Shown here in pieces: positions 25,229-33,339 of a stretch of DNA of 64,000 nt (positions within the stretch are counted from its first letter, which is position 1; every line of letters starts with the position of its first letter). This DNA comes from Psychroserpens burtonensis DSM 12212. GTDB lineage: Bacteria; Bacteroidota; Bacteroidia; Flavobacteriales; Flavobacteriaceae. The stretch spans positions 1-64,000 of the forward strand of contig NZ_AUDE01000011.1 in the NCBI RefSeq assembly GCF_000425305.1, read 5' to 3'. The translations under genes were made by a program, and so were the position numbers. The notes under the pieces were generated by a model. It worked only from the letters and a program-made list of their open reading frames with translations, did not search any database and was not told the DNA's origin.

Positions 25229-27250
25229 TTGAGAGATAAATTAGTCATAAATACCCTTATTCCATTGCTTTTTATGCAACTTGGCTTTAGTCAGGTTGAT
25301 CAAAATAGATTTACTGATTTAAAACAAAAGTCTAAAGATTATAGCTTAACTTTAATAGAGCGTGAAAAATATGGGAAGCAAGCCTTAGAGCTTGCTAAAG
25401 AGATCGGTGCAGATAGTTTAGTACTCTCTGCAAGAAAAACATTATCCCTAATTTATTTGGATCAAGAAAACTACGATTTATATACTCATTTAAGCCGTCA
25501 AAATTTAGCTAAAGCAGAGCAAATAAGGGATACATTGTCAGTAGCATCTGCTTATTTAAATTTAGGTCAGTCTCATTATTTTCAATATGAGAACGATAGT
25601 GCGTATTATTACTTTTCCAAATCATTAAAATTTTATCAAATATTAAGAAATACTAATCAACAAGGTTTTATTCTTTCAGCAATTTCAGATATTCAAGAAA
25701 TAGAGCAAGATTATATTGGTAGTGAAGAAAGTGCAATTCAAGCCATTAGAATATTTGAAACATTACCACGAAATGAGTATAATTTATCTCAATTATGGAA
25801 ATTAAATAATGTGTTAGGTATTATTTCTTTAAAACTTGGTTTATATGATAAATCCTTAGAATACCATAACAAAGCGGAATCTGTAAGTGAAAAAATGTCT
25901 AATGGGTTTTATGATAAAATTTACTCCATAAATAATAAAGCTTTCGTTTATAGAAAAAAAGGAAACTACAAAGAAGCACTTAATCTTTATAAAAACTTAT
26001 TGGATATACGGGATGAATACGAAGAGTATGACCCAACATTTTACCCATTAGTCATTGATAATTATGCCTATACAAAACTTGTGGCTGGTCACAATGATTA
26101 CGATGATATGGGACAGCTTTTCAAAGAGGCTTTTCGAATTAGCGATAAATTAGGTGATCCTATTACTAAACTTCAAGTTAGTATTGATGTATCTAAGTTT
26201 TATTTACGACAAAAACTGCAAGATTCATCTTTAAAATATGCTAATATTTCTTACAAATTAGCCAAGGAAACCTCTTCGAATGAAATTTTATTAGATGCTT
26301 TGAAAGTTCTTTCTGAACTAAAAGAAGGTGAGGACGGTAAAGCGTATTTAAACGAACATATTAAACTCAGTGACAGTTTACTTCATGTTGAGCGAAACGT
26401 CAGAAATAAATTTGCTAGAATAGAATTTGAAACTGATAAAATTGAGGAAGCCAATGAAAAAATGTCTCAACAGCTTATTTGGTTATTAGTGATTTCTGGA
26501 GGCTTATTAATCACATTGTTTTTTCTCTATATAATTGTGAAACAACGCGAAAAAAATAAGGAACTTAAATTCGAAAAAGATCAACAAAAAGCGAATGAAG
26601 ATATTTATAATTTGATGCTCTTACAACAAGATAAAGTTGATGAAGCAAGAGCTAGTGAGAAAAAAAGAATTTCAAAAGAGCTTCACGATGGTATTTTGGG
26701 ACGATTATTTGGGACAAGGCTCAGTTTGGATAGTTTTAATTTTTCCGAAGGAAAAGATGCCATTAGTAAACGCGCTAAGTATATAAGTGAACTTAAGATT
26801 ATAGAGGATGACATTCGTAAAGTGTCACATGATTTGAGTACGGATTTTGTATCTGGATCAGGTTTTATGGATATTGTTTCAGAGTTAATAGAGAAACAAA
26901 CAAATGCCTATCAATTGCAATCTTATTTTGATTTTACAGATGACATTCATTGGGAAATGGTGCCCAATAAAACTAAAATTAATATTTATAGGATCATTCA
27001 AGAGTCACTTCAAAATATTTATAAACATGCGAATGCTAAAATGGTTAAAATTAGTGTTGAATTGAAAAATAATGTAATTTGCTTGTCGATCGTTGACGAT
27101 GGAGATGGTTTTAATATCAGCAAAAGTAAAAAAGGAATTGGGATTAAAAATATAAATTCTAGAGTTGAAGAAGTTGAAGGGAAAGCACAATTTCACTCTG
27201 AAGCAAATAAAGGGACTGAGGTCATAATTACTATGCCTTACAAAAATTAG
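25229..27250 (+). CDS. NarX-type sensor histidine kinase with periplasmic TPR domain
   Basis: A protein of 673 residues with a TTG start at 25229. A short signal sequence (about 1-21, ending GFSQ) leads into tetratricopeptide repeats spanning about residues 60-390 in the periplasm. One transmembrane helix follows (LIWLLVISGGLLITLFFLYI, about 423-443), then a coiled linker. The HisKA_3 dimerisation domain has H in RISKELHDGILG at about 490, and a HATPase domain has IYRIIQESLQNIYKHANA and DDGDGF. This is the NarL/LuxR-coupled kinase class. It is encoded 2 bp before its response regulator. The signal is unknown; the TPR domain indicates a protein or peptide ligand. Confidence 0.9.
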   Translation: MRDKLVINTLIPLLFMQLGFSQVDQNRFTDLKQKSKDYSLTLIEREKYGKQALELAKEIGADSLVLSARKTLSLIYLDQENYDLYTHLSRQNLAKAEQIRDTLSVASAYLNLGQSHYFQYENDSAYYYFSKSLKFYQILRNTNQQGFILSAISDIQEIEQDYIGSEESAIQAIRIFETLPRNEYNLSQLWKLNNVLGIISLKLGLYDKSLEYHNKAESVSEKMSNGFYDKIYSINNKAFVYRKKGNYKEALNLYKNLLDIRDEYEEYDPTFYPLVIDNYAYTKLVAGHNDYDDMGQLFKEAFRISDKLGDPITKLQVSIDVSKFYLRQKLQDSSLKYANISYKLAKETSSNEILLDALKVLSELKEGEDGKAYLNEHIKLSDSLLHVERNVRNKFARIEFETDKIEEANEKMSQQLIWLLVISGGLLITLFFLYIIVKQREKNKELKFEKDQQKANEDIYNLMLLQQDKVDEARASEKKRISKELHDGILGRLFGTRLSLDSFNFSEGKDAISKRAKYISELKIIEDDIRKVSHDLSTDFVSGSGFMDIVSELIEKQTNAYQLQSYFDFTDDIHWEMVPNKTKINIYRIIQESLQNIYKHANAKMVKISVELKNNVICLSIVDDGDGFNISKSKKGIGIKNINSRVEEVEGKAQFHSEANKGTEVIITMPYKN

Positions 27251-27252
27251 AC

Positions 27253-27924
27253 ATGATGCAATACATTCATATTTTAATGGTGGATGACCATCCAATCATT
27301 ATTGAAGGCTATCAAAATACTTTGATGGCAACTAAAAAAGATAATCAAACTTTGGTCATTGATACTGCCAATACTTGTGATGCTGCGAATTTACTCATGG
27401 AAAAAGCAGCAAATGAGCATCCTTATGATGTTTGTTTTTTTGATATTAGTTTACCACCTTCCGCAGATGGTAAGATTACTTCTGGCGAAGATTTAGCAAA
27501 GATCTCTCGTAATAAAATGCCAAATGCTAAAGTGGTTATTTTAACCATGTTTAATGAGTCTTATCGCATTCATAATATTGTAAAAGAAATAAATCCCGAC
27601 GGGTTTTTAATTAAAAGTGATTTAACATCAAGCGAATTGGCTGAGGCTTTTCATCACATATTAATTGATCCACCATATTATAGTAGTACTGTCAGTACCT
27701 TTTTAAATAAATCTGTTGTTAATGAAATCTACGTAGATGAAATTAATCGCAAGATTCTTCATTTATTATCACAAGGGATTAAGACTAGAAGCTTAATAGA
27801 GTATATAGATTTGTCGATGAGTGCTATTGAAAAACGCAAGAAACAACTCAAAATCTTATTTTCAGTCACCGATGGTAAGGATGAATCCTTAATAAATGAA
27901 GCTCGAAAAAAAGGATTTCTCTAG
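27253..27924 (+). CDS. NarL/LuxR-like response regulator
   Basis: A protein of 223 residues. The receiver domain has the acidic pair in ILMVDDHPIIIEGY, the phospho-acceptor D in CFFDISLPPSADG and the conserved Thr/Lys in VILTMF and FLIKSD. The C-terminal HTH (ILHLLSQGIKTRSLIEYIDLSMSAIEKRKKQL) is a diverged GerE-type domain in which the usual T-x-K-E-I-A core has changed. Two ATG codons are in tandem (27253, 27256), and either could be used. It pairs with the TPR kinase upstream. An isolated terminator at 28124-28157 comes later. Confidence 0.87.
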   Translation: MMQYIHILMVDDHPIIIEGYQNTLMATKKDNQTLVIDTANTCDAANLLMEKAANEHPYDVCFFDISLPPSADGKITSGEDLAKISRNKMPNAKVVILTMFNESYRIHNIVKEINPDGFLIKSDLTSSELAEAFHHILIDPPYYSSTVSTFLNKSVVNEIYVDEINRKILHLLSQGIKTRSLIEYIDLSMSAIEKRKKQLKILFSVTDGKDESLINEARKKGFL

Positions 27925-28051
27925 AAAAACTGTTAAATTTTTTGTTTTTATGGTTTTTTAAACCTCTTGAAACTGCTGCTATTTCTAGAAACTACGGTTT
28001 TTCCACATCATGTTTGCGGTTTTTCCGTAACAAAAAGTTGTTTATATAAGA

Positions 28052-28157
28052 TACATTTGACCAAGTCAGCAAAGATATTTTAATCCCTCTAAGTAATTTG
28101 TTGAATTAATAGCAAAGAAAACTAACCTAGCACTTCTCAACAAGTGTTAGGTTTTTT
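28052..28157 (+). ncRNA. Candidate short transcript between the response regulator and DUF456 gene
   Basis: A -7 box TACATTTG (28052-28059) lies about 65 bp before an intrinsic terminator whose arms AACCTAGCACTT (28124-28135) and AAGTGTTAGGTT (28142-28153) precede TTTTTT. A transcript from about 28066 would be about 90 bases long with no reading frame. No TTTG is at the right -33 distance. The terminator alone could simply end the response-regulator mRNA 230 bp after its stop. Confidence 0.3.
28124..28157 (+). terminator. Intrinsic terminator
   Basis: A 12-bp stem with one G-T wobble and a 6-base loop is followed by TTTTTTC. It is oriented to stop rightward transcription coming from the kinase/regulator pair before it meets the convergent DUF456 gene. 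Confidence 0.85.
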
Positions 28158-28190
28158 CTTTTTATACCATCTCTAGTTTGGTCTCAAATT

Positions 28191-28691
28191 TTAACGAAAG
28201 ATTACATCTATATACTCATAAACCTTGACCATAAAGAAACCTAAAAAGATCATTGCTACTATGGACTTTATAAAGGTTGAAGCGATAAAACCTAGAAACG
28301 ACCCAAATGCTGCTTTTATAGCGGTATCCAATCTAGCTTTATTTAAAAGTTCTCCAATTAATGCACCAAAGAATGGGCCAATAATAATACCTCCAGGAAT
28401 TGGTGCTATTAGGCCAATGACTAATCCAATAGAGGTTCCTATCATACCCGCTTTTGTTCCTCCAAAACGTTTGGTTCCTAGAGCAGGAATGATATAATCT
28501 AAGATCCATATGCCCAATGCAATAATTAAGGTAATGATTAAAAAAGTCCAATTCATTGGCACGACATCTGTTAAATGAAAGATGAGTAAACCAATCCAAC
28601 TGGTTAAAGGACCGGGTAAAACAGGGAGGAAACTACCTATGATTCCTATTACCATAAAAAAAGCAGCCAAAATGACTAAAAAGATGTCCAT
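28191..28691 (-). CDS. DUF456-family membrane protein
   Basis: A protein of 166 residues with about five hydrophobic helices and many glycines. The recurrent PGP/GTKRFGGTKAGMIGTSIGLVIGL and PGGIIIGPFFGALIGEL blocks are the DUF456 signature. It is an inner-membrane protein of unknown function. It is monocistronic and divergent from the BlaI operon, whose operator region lies in the 149-bp gap. Confidence 0.88.
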   Translation of the reverse strand: MDIFLVILAAFFMVIGIIGSFLPVLPGPLTSWIGLLIFHLTDVVPMNWTFLIITLIIALGIWILDYIIPALGTKRFGGTKAGMIGTSIGLVIGLIAPIPGGIIIGPFFGALIGELLNKARLDTAIKAAFGSFLGFIASTFIKSIVAMIFLGFFMVKVYEYIDVIFR

Positions 28692-28750
28692 TATAAGTGT
28701 TTGCTATTCTGCTAGTAAGACGTCAAAATGTTAAAGTTGTTACATTTTTA

Positions 28751-28784
28751 AACTAAATACTTAGTTTCAACTAATCTTTTAGTT
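28751..28784 (+). promoter_or_regulatory. Tandem dyad operators for the BlaI-like repressor
   Basis: Two copies of the same dyad, AACTAA-N4-TTAGTT, occupy 28751-28766 and 28769-28784 with centres 18 bp apart. The candidate -7 element TATATTTA (28784-28791) begins at the last base of the second copy and the first covers the -33 region, so a bound repressor would block the polymerase. Autoregulation is typical of BlaI/MecI/CopY proteins. Confidence 0.7.
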
Positions 28785-28792
28785 ATATTTAC

Positions 28793-28834
28793 TGAATACT
28801 GAATACTGAATACTGAATACTGAATACTGAATAC
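28793..28834 (+). repeat. Six perfect tandem copies of a 7-bp unit in the 5' leader
   Basis: TGAATAC is repeated six times without a mismatch, and the array ends 6 bp before the BlaI start codon at 28841. It lies within the transcribed leader, over the ribosome-binding region. Copy number in such arrays can change by slipped replication. Confidence 0.95.
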
Positions 28835-28840
28835 TCAACC

Positions 28841-29203
28841 ATGAAACAACTTACTAAAGCCGAAGAAGAAATTATGCACGTCTTATGGCAATTAGAAAAA
28901 GCCAATGTTAAGGAGGTCATCAACGAACTTCCAGAACCAAAACCTGCTTACAATACAGTGTCTACAATTATTAGAATCCTGGAAAATAAAGGGTTTGTAG
29001 ATTATGAGAAGCAAGGTAAAGGACATATTTATTTTCCGTTGCTTAAAAAGCAAGAGTACAGTAATCAGTCTATAAATAATTTGGTAGATAATTATTTTCA
29101 AGGCTCTTTTAAAAGTATGGTGTCGTTTTTTGTCAAGAAAAATGATGTGGATTTAAAAGATATGGAAACCATTTTAAAAGACATTAATAAAACGAACCAA
29201 TAA
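28841..29203 (+). CDS. BlaI/MecI/CopY-family repressor
   Basis: A protein of 120 residues. The winged helix is at about 1-75 (LTKAEEEIMHVLWQLEKANVKEV, AYNTVSTIIRILENKGFVDYE, GHIYFPL), followed by the dimerisation helices (YFQGSFKSMVSFFVKK). Members bind dyad operators and are cleaved or released when a partner M56 membrane protease is activated. That partner starts 1 bp after this gene's stop. Operators and a heptamer array lie directly upstream. No beta-lactamase gene is near, so the regulon here is different from the classical bla system. Confidence 0.93.
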   Translation: MKQLTKAEEEIMHVLWQLEKANVKEVINELPEPKPAYNTVSTIIRILENKGFVDYEKQGKGHIYFPLLKKQEYSNQSINNLVDNYFQGSFKSMVSFFVKKNDVDLKDMETILKDINKTNQ

Positions 29204-29204
29204 C

Positions 29205-31508
29205 ATGTTACACTATATTATACAAGTCGTTGCGTTTCAATTACTGTTTTTAATCATCTATGATTTATTCCTTCGGAAGGAAACGTTCTTCAATCTCAAT
29301 CGCTTCTATTTGCTGAGTACAGCAGTCTTATCATTAGTGATTCCTTTTATCAAAATAGACCGCATAAAAGAAGTTATCGCCAAAGATTTTGTGATCAGTT
29401 TGCCAGAGGTTCTCATTGGTGGAAAATCATCACAAGCTTTAAGTACAATTGATCCTTTGATAGCCATGGACGCAGGGATTAATTTGGAACAAGAACCAAT
29501 ACCTATATGGAACATCATCCTCATTTCTGGAATGTGTATCGCCACATTACTCTTAGTTTACAAGATCATTAAACTCTTACTATTAGTCTCTAATAATCCA
29601 AAACGATGGCGCGGTAAGGTGTTAATTGTTTGTCTATTAAATAGTACAAAAGCCTTTTCATTCTTTAATTATATCTTTTTAGGTAACCGACTGACTTCAA
29701 AGGAAAGTACGTCTATTTTAGAGCATGAAATGGTGCACATCAAACAAAAGCACTCCTTAGATTTACTATTTTTTGAGCTCTTGCGTGTCGTGTTTTGGTT
29801 TAATCCATTAGTCTATATTTATCAACATAGAATCGCCACGCTTCATGAATACATCGCAGATGCGAATTCAGTGAAAGGTCAAAATAAAGCAGAGTATTAC
29901 GATAATCTACTAACCCAAGTTTTTGAGACCCAGCAGTTTTCATTTGTCAATCCATTCTTTAAACAATCATTAATCAAAAAACGAATTCTTATGTTAAGCA
30001 AATCAAAATCAAATCAAATCAATTTGATCAAGTACGCCTTGTTAATTCCAATCGTATTTACCATGCTCATGTACACCTCGTCATATGCGCAGGAAAAAGT
30101 AGAAATACTCAAAGAAACCATCAATATATCAGATATTCAAGAGTTGACAGATGAAGAGTTATTTGATAAATATTTTAATGAGATTGTTGAGTTAGTTAAA
30201 AATGATACTGAGCTAGAATATCTTCATGATACTTATATGTCAGATAGTAATAAATACATATTAACAAGAGACAAATATTATAAACAAAAGGCTCTTTTTA
30301 AATTTATATTTAGTCTCGAAAAGGATCAAACTAAACTAGATGAAAAAATATTAAGTGATAATAAAAGCGAAACTTTAAATAAGTTAGGCGAATTCAAGCC
30401 TTACCAGCAATATCTTGATTTTAAAAAAACACAAAAAGCAAAATATGGTTGGGAGAGCACAATTAAAGATGGCATATTAAGATTGGTTGTCGATGATTTA
30501 GGAAACTGGACAGATGAAGAGACTAAAAAATTTAATAATAAGTTTGAGTTTATAGATAAAGATAACTTTTATAATGGTTTATTGGTAGTCTCTGTTGATG
30601 GAAGAACGAAAATGTTGGCTCATGGTACCGATTCTAACGTTGAAGAAAACATATCGAAAGTTGATGAAGTAGAAGTAATCGAGGTTGAGGAAACTATTGA
30701 AGTCCCATTCTCAATAGTAGACGAAACTCCAACATTCACATTTTGTGAAGATTTAAAAACAAATGAAGAACGTAAGAAATGTATGAGTAATCATATTGCT
30801 AAACATGTCAATAGATTTTTCAATACTAATTTAGCAGATAGTTTAGGTTTGGTTGGAAGACAGCGCATTAATGTCATCTTTAAAATTGATACAGAAGGTG
30901 ATGTTATTGATGTTATGGCAAGAGCGCCACATCCTGCTTTAGAGGGAGAAGCTAGAAGAGTTATTAAGACCTTACCTCAGTTTATTCCAGGAAAACAAAA
31001 AGGTATAGCGGTTGTTGTGTCTTATAGCTTACCTATTTTGTTTCAAGTGCAAGGAGATGCAGTAAAACAAGAAACATCAAAAACACTGGAGATTGATCGC
31101 GCAACCGAGCTTAAAGAGGAATTTAAAGATGCAGATAAAGTGCCTTTTTTGGCTTTAGATAAAGCTCCTACTGCAGAGAATTGTGAGAGCCAAACCACAG
31201 AGAAAGAATCAAAGACATGTTTTAGCGACTTCATTTCTCAATATGTAAATAAAAATTTTAATACTAATGTAGCCTCAAAACTTGGTTTAGTAGGTAAGCA
31301 ACGTATAAATGTAATATTCCAAATTGATAAGGATGGCTCAATAAAGAATGTTAAAGCAAGAGCGCCTCATCCTGATTTAGAAGTCGAAGCAAAACGTGTG
31401 ATTAGTAGTTTACCTCAGTTTAAACCCGGAGAAATGAATGGTAAAGCAGTCATTGTTAATTATTCGTTACCTATTCTATTTCAAGTACAAGAAAATAAGA
31501 AAAATTAA
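29205..31508 (+). CDS. BlaR1-like M56 metallopeptidase with two TonB-like C-terminal domains
   Basis: A protein of 767 residues. Four helices in the first 290 residues enclose the zinc protease motif H174-E175-x-x-H178 (LEHEMVHIKQKHS) and the later HEYIADA. The last helix (about 275-293) leads into a long extracytoplasmic part. Residues about 520-625 and 660-765 are two copies of one domain: two Cys about 11 residues apart (CEDLKTNEERKKC, CESQTTEKESKTC), then RINVIF, I-D-x-x-G, APHP, and LPQF-PG before a final SLPILFQVQ, like a TonB C-terminal domain. No penicillin-binding sensor is present. The protease should relieve BlaI repression. What the TonB-like domains sense is unknown. Confidence 0.9.
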   Translation: MLHYIIQVVAFQLLFLIIYDLFLRKETFFNLNRFYLLSTAVLSLVIPFIKIDRIKEVIAKDFVISLPEVLIGGKSSQALSTIDPLIAMDAGINLEQEPIPIWNIILISGMCIATLLLVYKIIKLLLLVSNNPKRWRGKVLIVCLLNSTKAFSFFNYIFLGNRLTSKESTSILEHEMVHIKQKHSLDLLFFELLRVVFWFNPLVYIYQHRIATLHEYIADANSVKGQNKAEYYDNLLTQVFETQQFSFVNPFFKQSLIKKRILMLSKSKSNQINLIKYALLIPIVFTMLMYTSSYAQEKVEILKETINISDIQELTDEELFDKYFNEIVELVKNDTELEYLHDTYMSDSNKYILTRDKYYKQKALFKFIFSLEKDQTKLDEKILSDNKSETLNKLGEFKPYQQYLDFKKTQKAKYGWESTIKDGILRLVVDDLGNWTDEETKKFNNKFEFIDKDNFYNGLLVVSVDGRTKMLAHGTDSNVEENISKVDEVEVIEVEETIEVPFSIVDETPTFTFCEDLKTNEERKKCMSNHIAKHVNRFFNTNLADSLGLVGRQRINVIFKIDTEGDVIDVMARAPHPALEGEARRVIKTLPQFIPGKQKGIAVVVSYSLPILFQVQGDAVKQETSKTLEIDRATELKEEFKDADKVPFLALDKAPTAENCESQTTEKESKTCFSDFISQYVNKNFNTNVASKLGLVGKQRINVIFQIDKDGSIKNVKARAPHPDLEVEAKRVISSLPQFKPGEMNGKAVIVNYSLPILFQVQENKKN

Positions 31509-32644
31509 TGCGATTACTATTCGTACTTATATGTGTTTTAACGATTTCAAATACTGAAGCGCAAACTTCGATTTTAAATCAAGCCGATAGCTTATATCGC
31601 AATGGTAATTATAGCAAAGCAATTGAAGCTTATAAAACGCATACTAATCAAGATGAGGTCTCTGCTAAAATCGCTAAGGCTAATGTGGCAATTGGCAATT
31701 ATGATGCAGCTCTAGAGTATTATAAATTAGGTGCAGCAGCAGATCCAAAAAACGGACTGGTATTATACGAATATGCTAAATTGCTTTCAAAAACAAAAAA
31801 TTTTGAAGCGTCCATAGAGGTGTTCAATACCCTGATGAATATCGATTATCGCAATCCCAATTACCACTATGAAATGGGATTAGCATTAGAACGCATAGGT
31901 AATTCTACAGCGTTAAACAGGTTTTGGTCTGCGTATGATTTAGATCAAACACACCAAAAAGCGATTTTTAAAATTGCCAAACATTTTTTAATTAAGCGGA
32001 AACATCAAATCTCACATAGATATATTGATGAAGGATTGGAGAGTTATAAAAACAATATAGAACTCACCAGCCTTAAAGCTCAAAACTACTATTACCAAGA
32101 AGATTATGAAAATGCAAGAACGTGGTTTCAAAAATTAATTAATTTAGGAGAATCGTCTGAGTTTATTCACGCTAAATTGAGCATGATCCATGCAGAGTTT
32201 TTAGATTATGAGTTGGCTATAGCACAGCGTAAATTGGTGTTGAAATCCAACCCCTATAATGCAGACGCGATGTTTTTAATTGGTAAATATTATAACCAAC
32301 TTAAAGACTATAAAAGTGCTGAAAAATACATTAAACAAGCACTAGTGTTGCAAGATGTGCCTTTAGATTATGAATATCAAATACTAGGTACCGTTTTAAA
32401 TAGACAAGATAAACACAAGGAAGCTATAGAGGCATTACAAAAATCAGTAAAGGAAAACCCTGAAAACATAAGCTCAGAATTTTACATTGTATCCACAAAA
32501 GATAAATATTATTTAGATATAGAGACTAAGATTAAGCTATATGAAGATTTTAGAGATAAATACCCAAATACGGTCTATTCTAAATTCGCATCACAGCGTA
32601 TAATAGCGCTCAAAGAAGAGAAATTTTTAAAGGCAGAAGACTAA
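31508..32644 (+). CDS. Secreted TPR-repeat protein
   Basis: A protein of 378 residues with a signal peptide (MRLLFVLICVLTISNTEAQ) and about nine TPR-like helical pairs (YRNGNYSKAIEAYK, YDAALEYYKLGAAADP, NFEASIEVFNTLM, ENARTWFQKLINLGE, KSAEKYIKQALVL, KEAIEALQKSVKENP). Its ATG overlaps the M56 stop by one base, so it is translationally coupled. TPR proteins are scaffolds. Here it could bring partners to the M56 periplasmic domains or the lipoprotein next door. Confidence 0.85.
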   Translation: MRLLFVLICVLTISNTEAQTSILNQADSLYRNGNYSKAIEAYKTHTNQDEVSAKIAKANVAIGNYDAALEYYKLGAAADPKNGLVLYEYAKLLSKTKNFEASIEVFNTLMNIDYRNPNYHYEMGLALERIGNSTALNRFWSAYDLDQTHQKAIFKIAKHFLIKRKHQISHRYIDEGLESYKNNIELTSLKAQNYYYQEDYENARTWFQKLINLGESSEFIHAKLSMIHAEFLDYELAIAQRKLVLKSNPYNADAMFLIGKYYNQLKDYKSAEKYIKQALVLQDVPLDYEYQILGTVLNRQDKHKEAIEALQKSVKENPENISSEFYIVSTKDKYYLDIETKIKLYEDFRDKYPNTVYSKFASQRIIALKEEKFLKAED

Positions 32645-32695
32645 TGGAAACTAGTATCTAAAAAAATTGTACTTTTCGGTTTCAGTTTAACTGCT

Positions 32696-33172
32696 ATGAA
32701 CCGCATAATTGCTTTTTTATTCTTAATGACGTTTTGCTCTTGCGATTTTATCGAGAAGAAAAAAGTGTATTCAAACGATATTTTGGAAGAAGAATTGCAA
32801 GCATTTAATTGGAATGATGTTGATGAATATCCTACTTTTGAATCTTGCGATACAAGTTTAGATAATGCCAATAAAAAAGTGTGTTTTGAAAATACACTAC
32901 GTCAAATTCTTAATGAAAATCTAGCGAAATATAAGATTATCGTTTCCGAAGAAATCCACGATACAATTCAACTTAAAATCACTATTGATAGTAAAGGTGT
33001 GTTTGTGATTAATGATATTGTAAGTCATGAAGTAACACAAGAAGAAATCCCGCAATTAGACAGTTTACTGCGGAAGAGTTTAGATGCACTCCCAAAAATT
33101 TATCCAGCAATTAAAAGAAGCCAACAAGTGAAAATCCAGTTTAGTTTACCTGTAATTATTATAATTAACTAA
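32696..33172 (+). CDS. Small lipoprotein carrying a third copy of the TonB-like domain
   Basis: A protein of 158 residues. A lipobox-like sequence (TFCSC, with C16 or C14 as the lipidated residue) ends the signal peptide. The rest lines up with the repeats in the M56 protein two genes upstream: FESCDTSLDNANKKVCFENTL with the two cysteines, ITIDSKGVF, and a closing sequence similar to VKIQFSLPVI. Divergence is high, but spacing and order are kept. It is 51 bp after the TPR gene and closes the operon. It may compete with or bind the M56 sensor domains. Function unknown. Confidence 0.7.
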   Translation: MNRIIAFLFLMTFCSCDFIEKKKVYSNDILEEELQAFNWNDVDEYPTFESCDTSLDNANKKVCFENTLRQILNENLAKYKIIVSEEIHDTIQLKITIDSKGVFVINDIVSHEVTQEEIPQLDSLLRKSLDALPKIYPAIKRSQQVKIQFSLPVIIIIN

Positions 33173-33204
33173 CACCAATCAGCTAAAAATAAGCGTTAAG
33201 TAGG

Positions 33205-33275
33205 CAAAGTTAGCTCCTTGCTTTTTACAAAGGGAGGACAGATTCAGCACTGCTGAATCAGGAGGGTTTTTATTT
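33205..33275. repeat. Intergenic inverted-repeat element
   Basis: It consists of a weak CTCCTT/AAGGGAG pair (about 33213-33238), then GATTCAGCA-C-TGCTGAATC (33241-33259, 9-bp arms) and GGAGGGTTTTT. Such CTCC/GGAG elements are common between flavobacterial genes to my knowledge. It may also serve as the terminator of the M56 operon. Confidence 0.45.
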
Positions 33276-33339
33276 CAACAGTAAACATTCGAATATGAAT
33301 TTTAAGTAGTATTCAAAAAATTAAATCCTAAAAATCTTA

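Noticed and set aside
28841-33172. Beta-lactam resistance locus
   Set aside because: No beta-lactamase or penicillin-binding sensor domain is present. The BlaI/M56 pair alone does not indicate this function.
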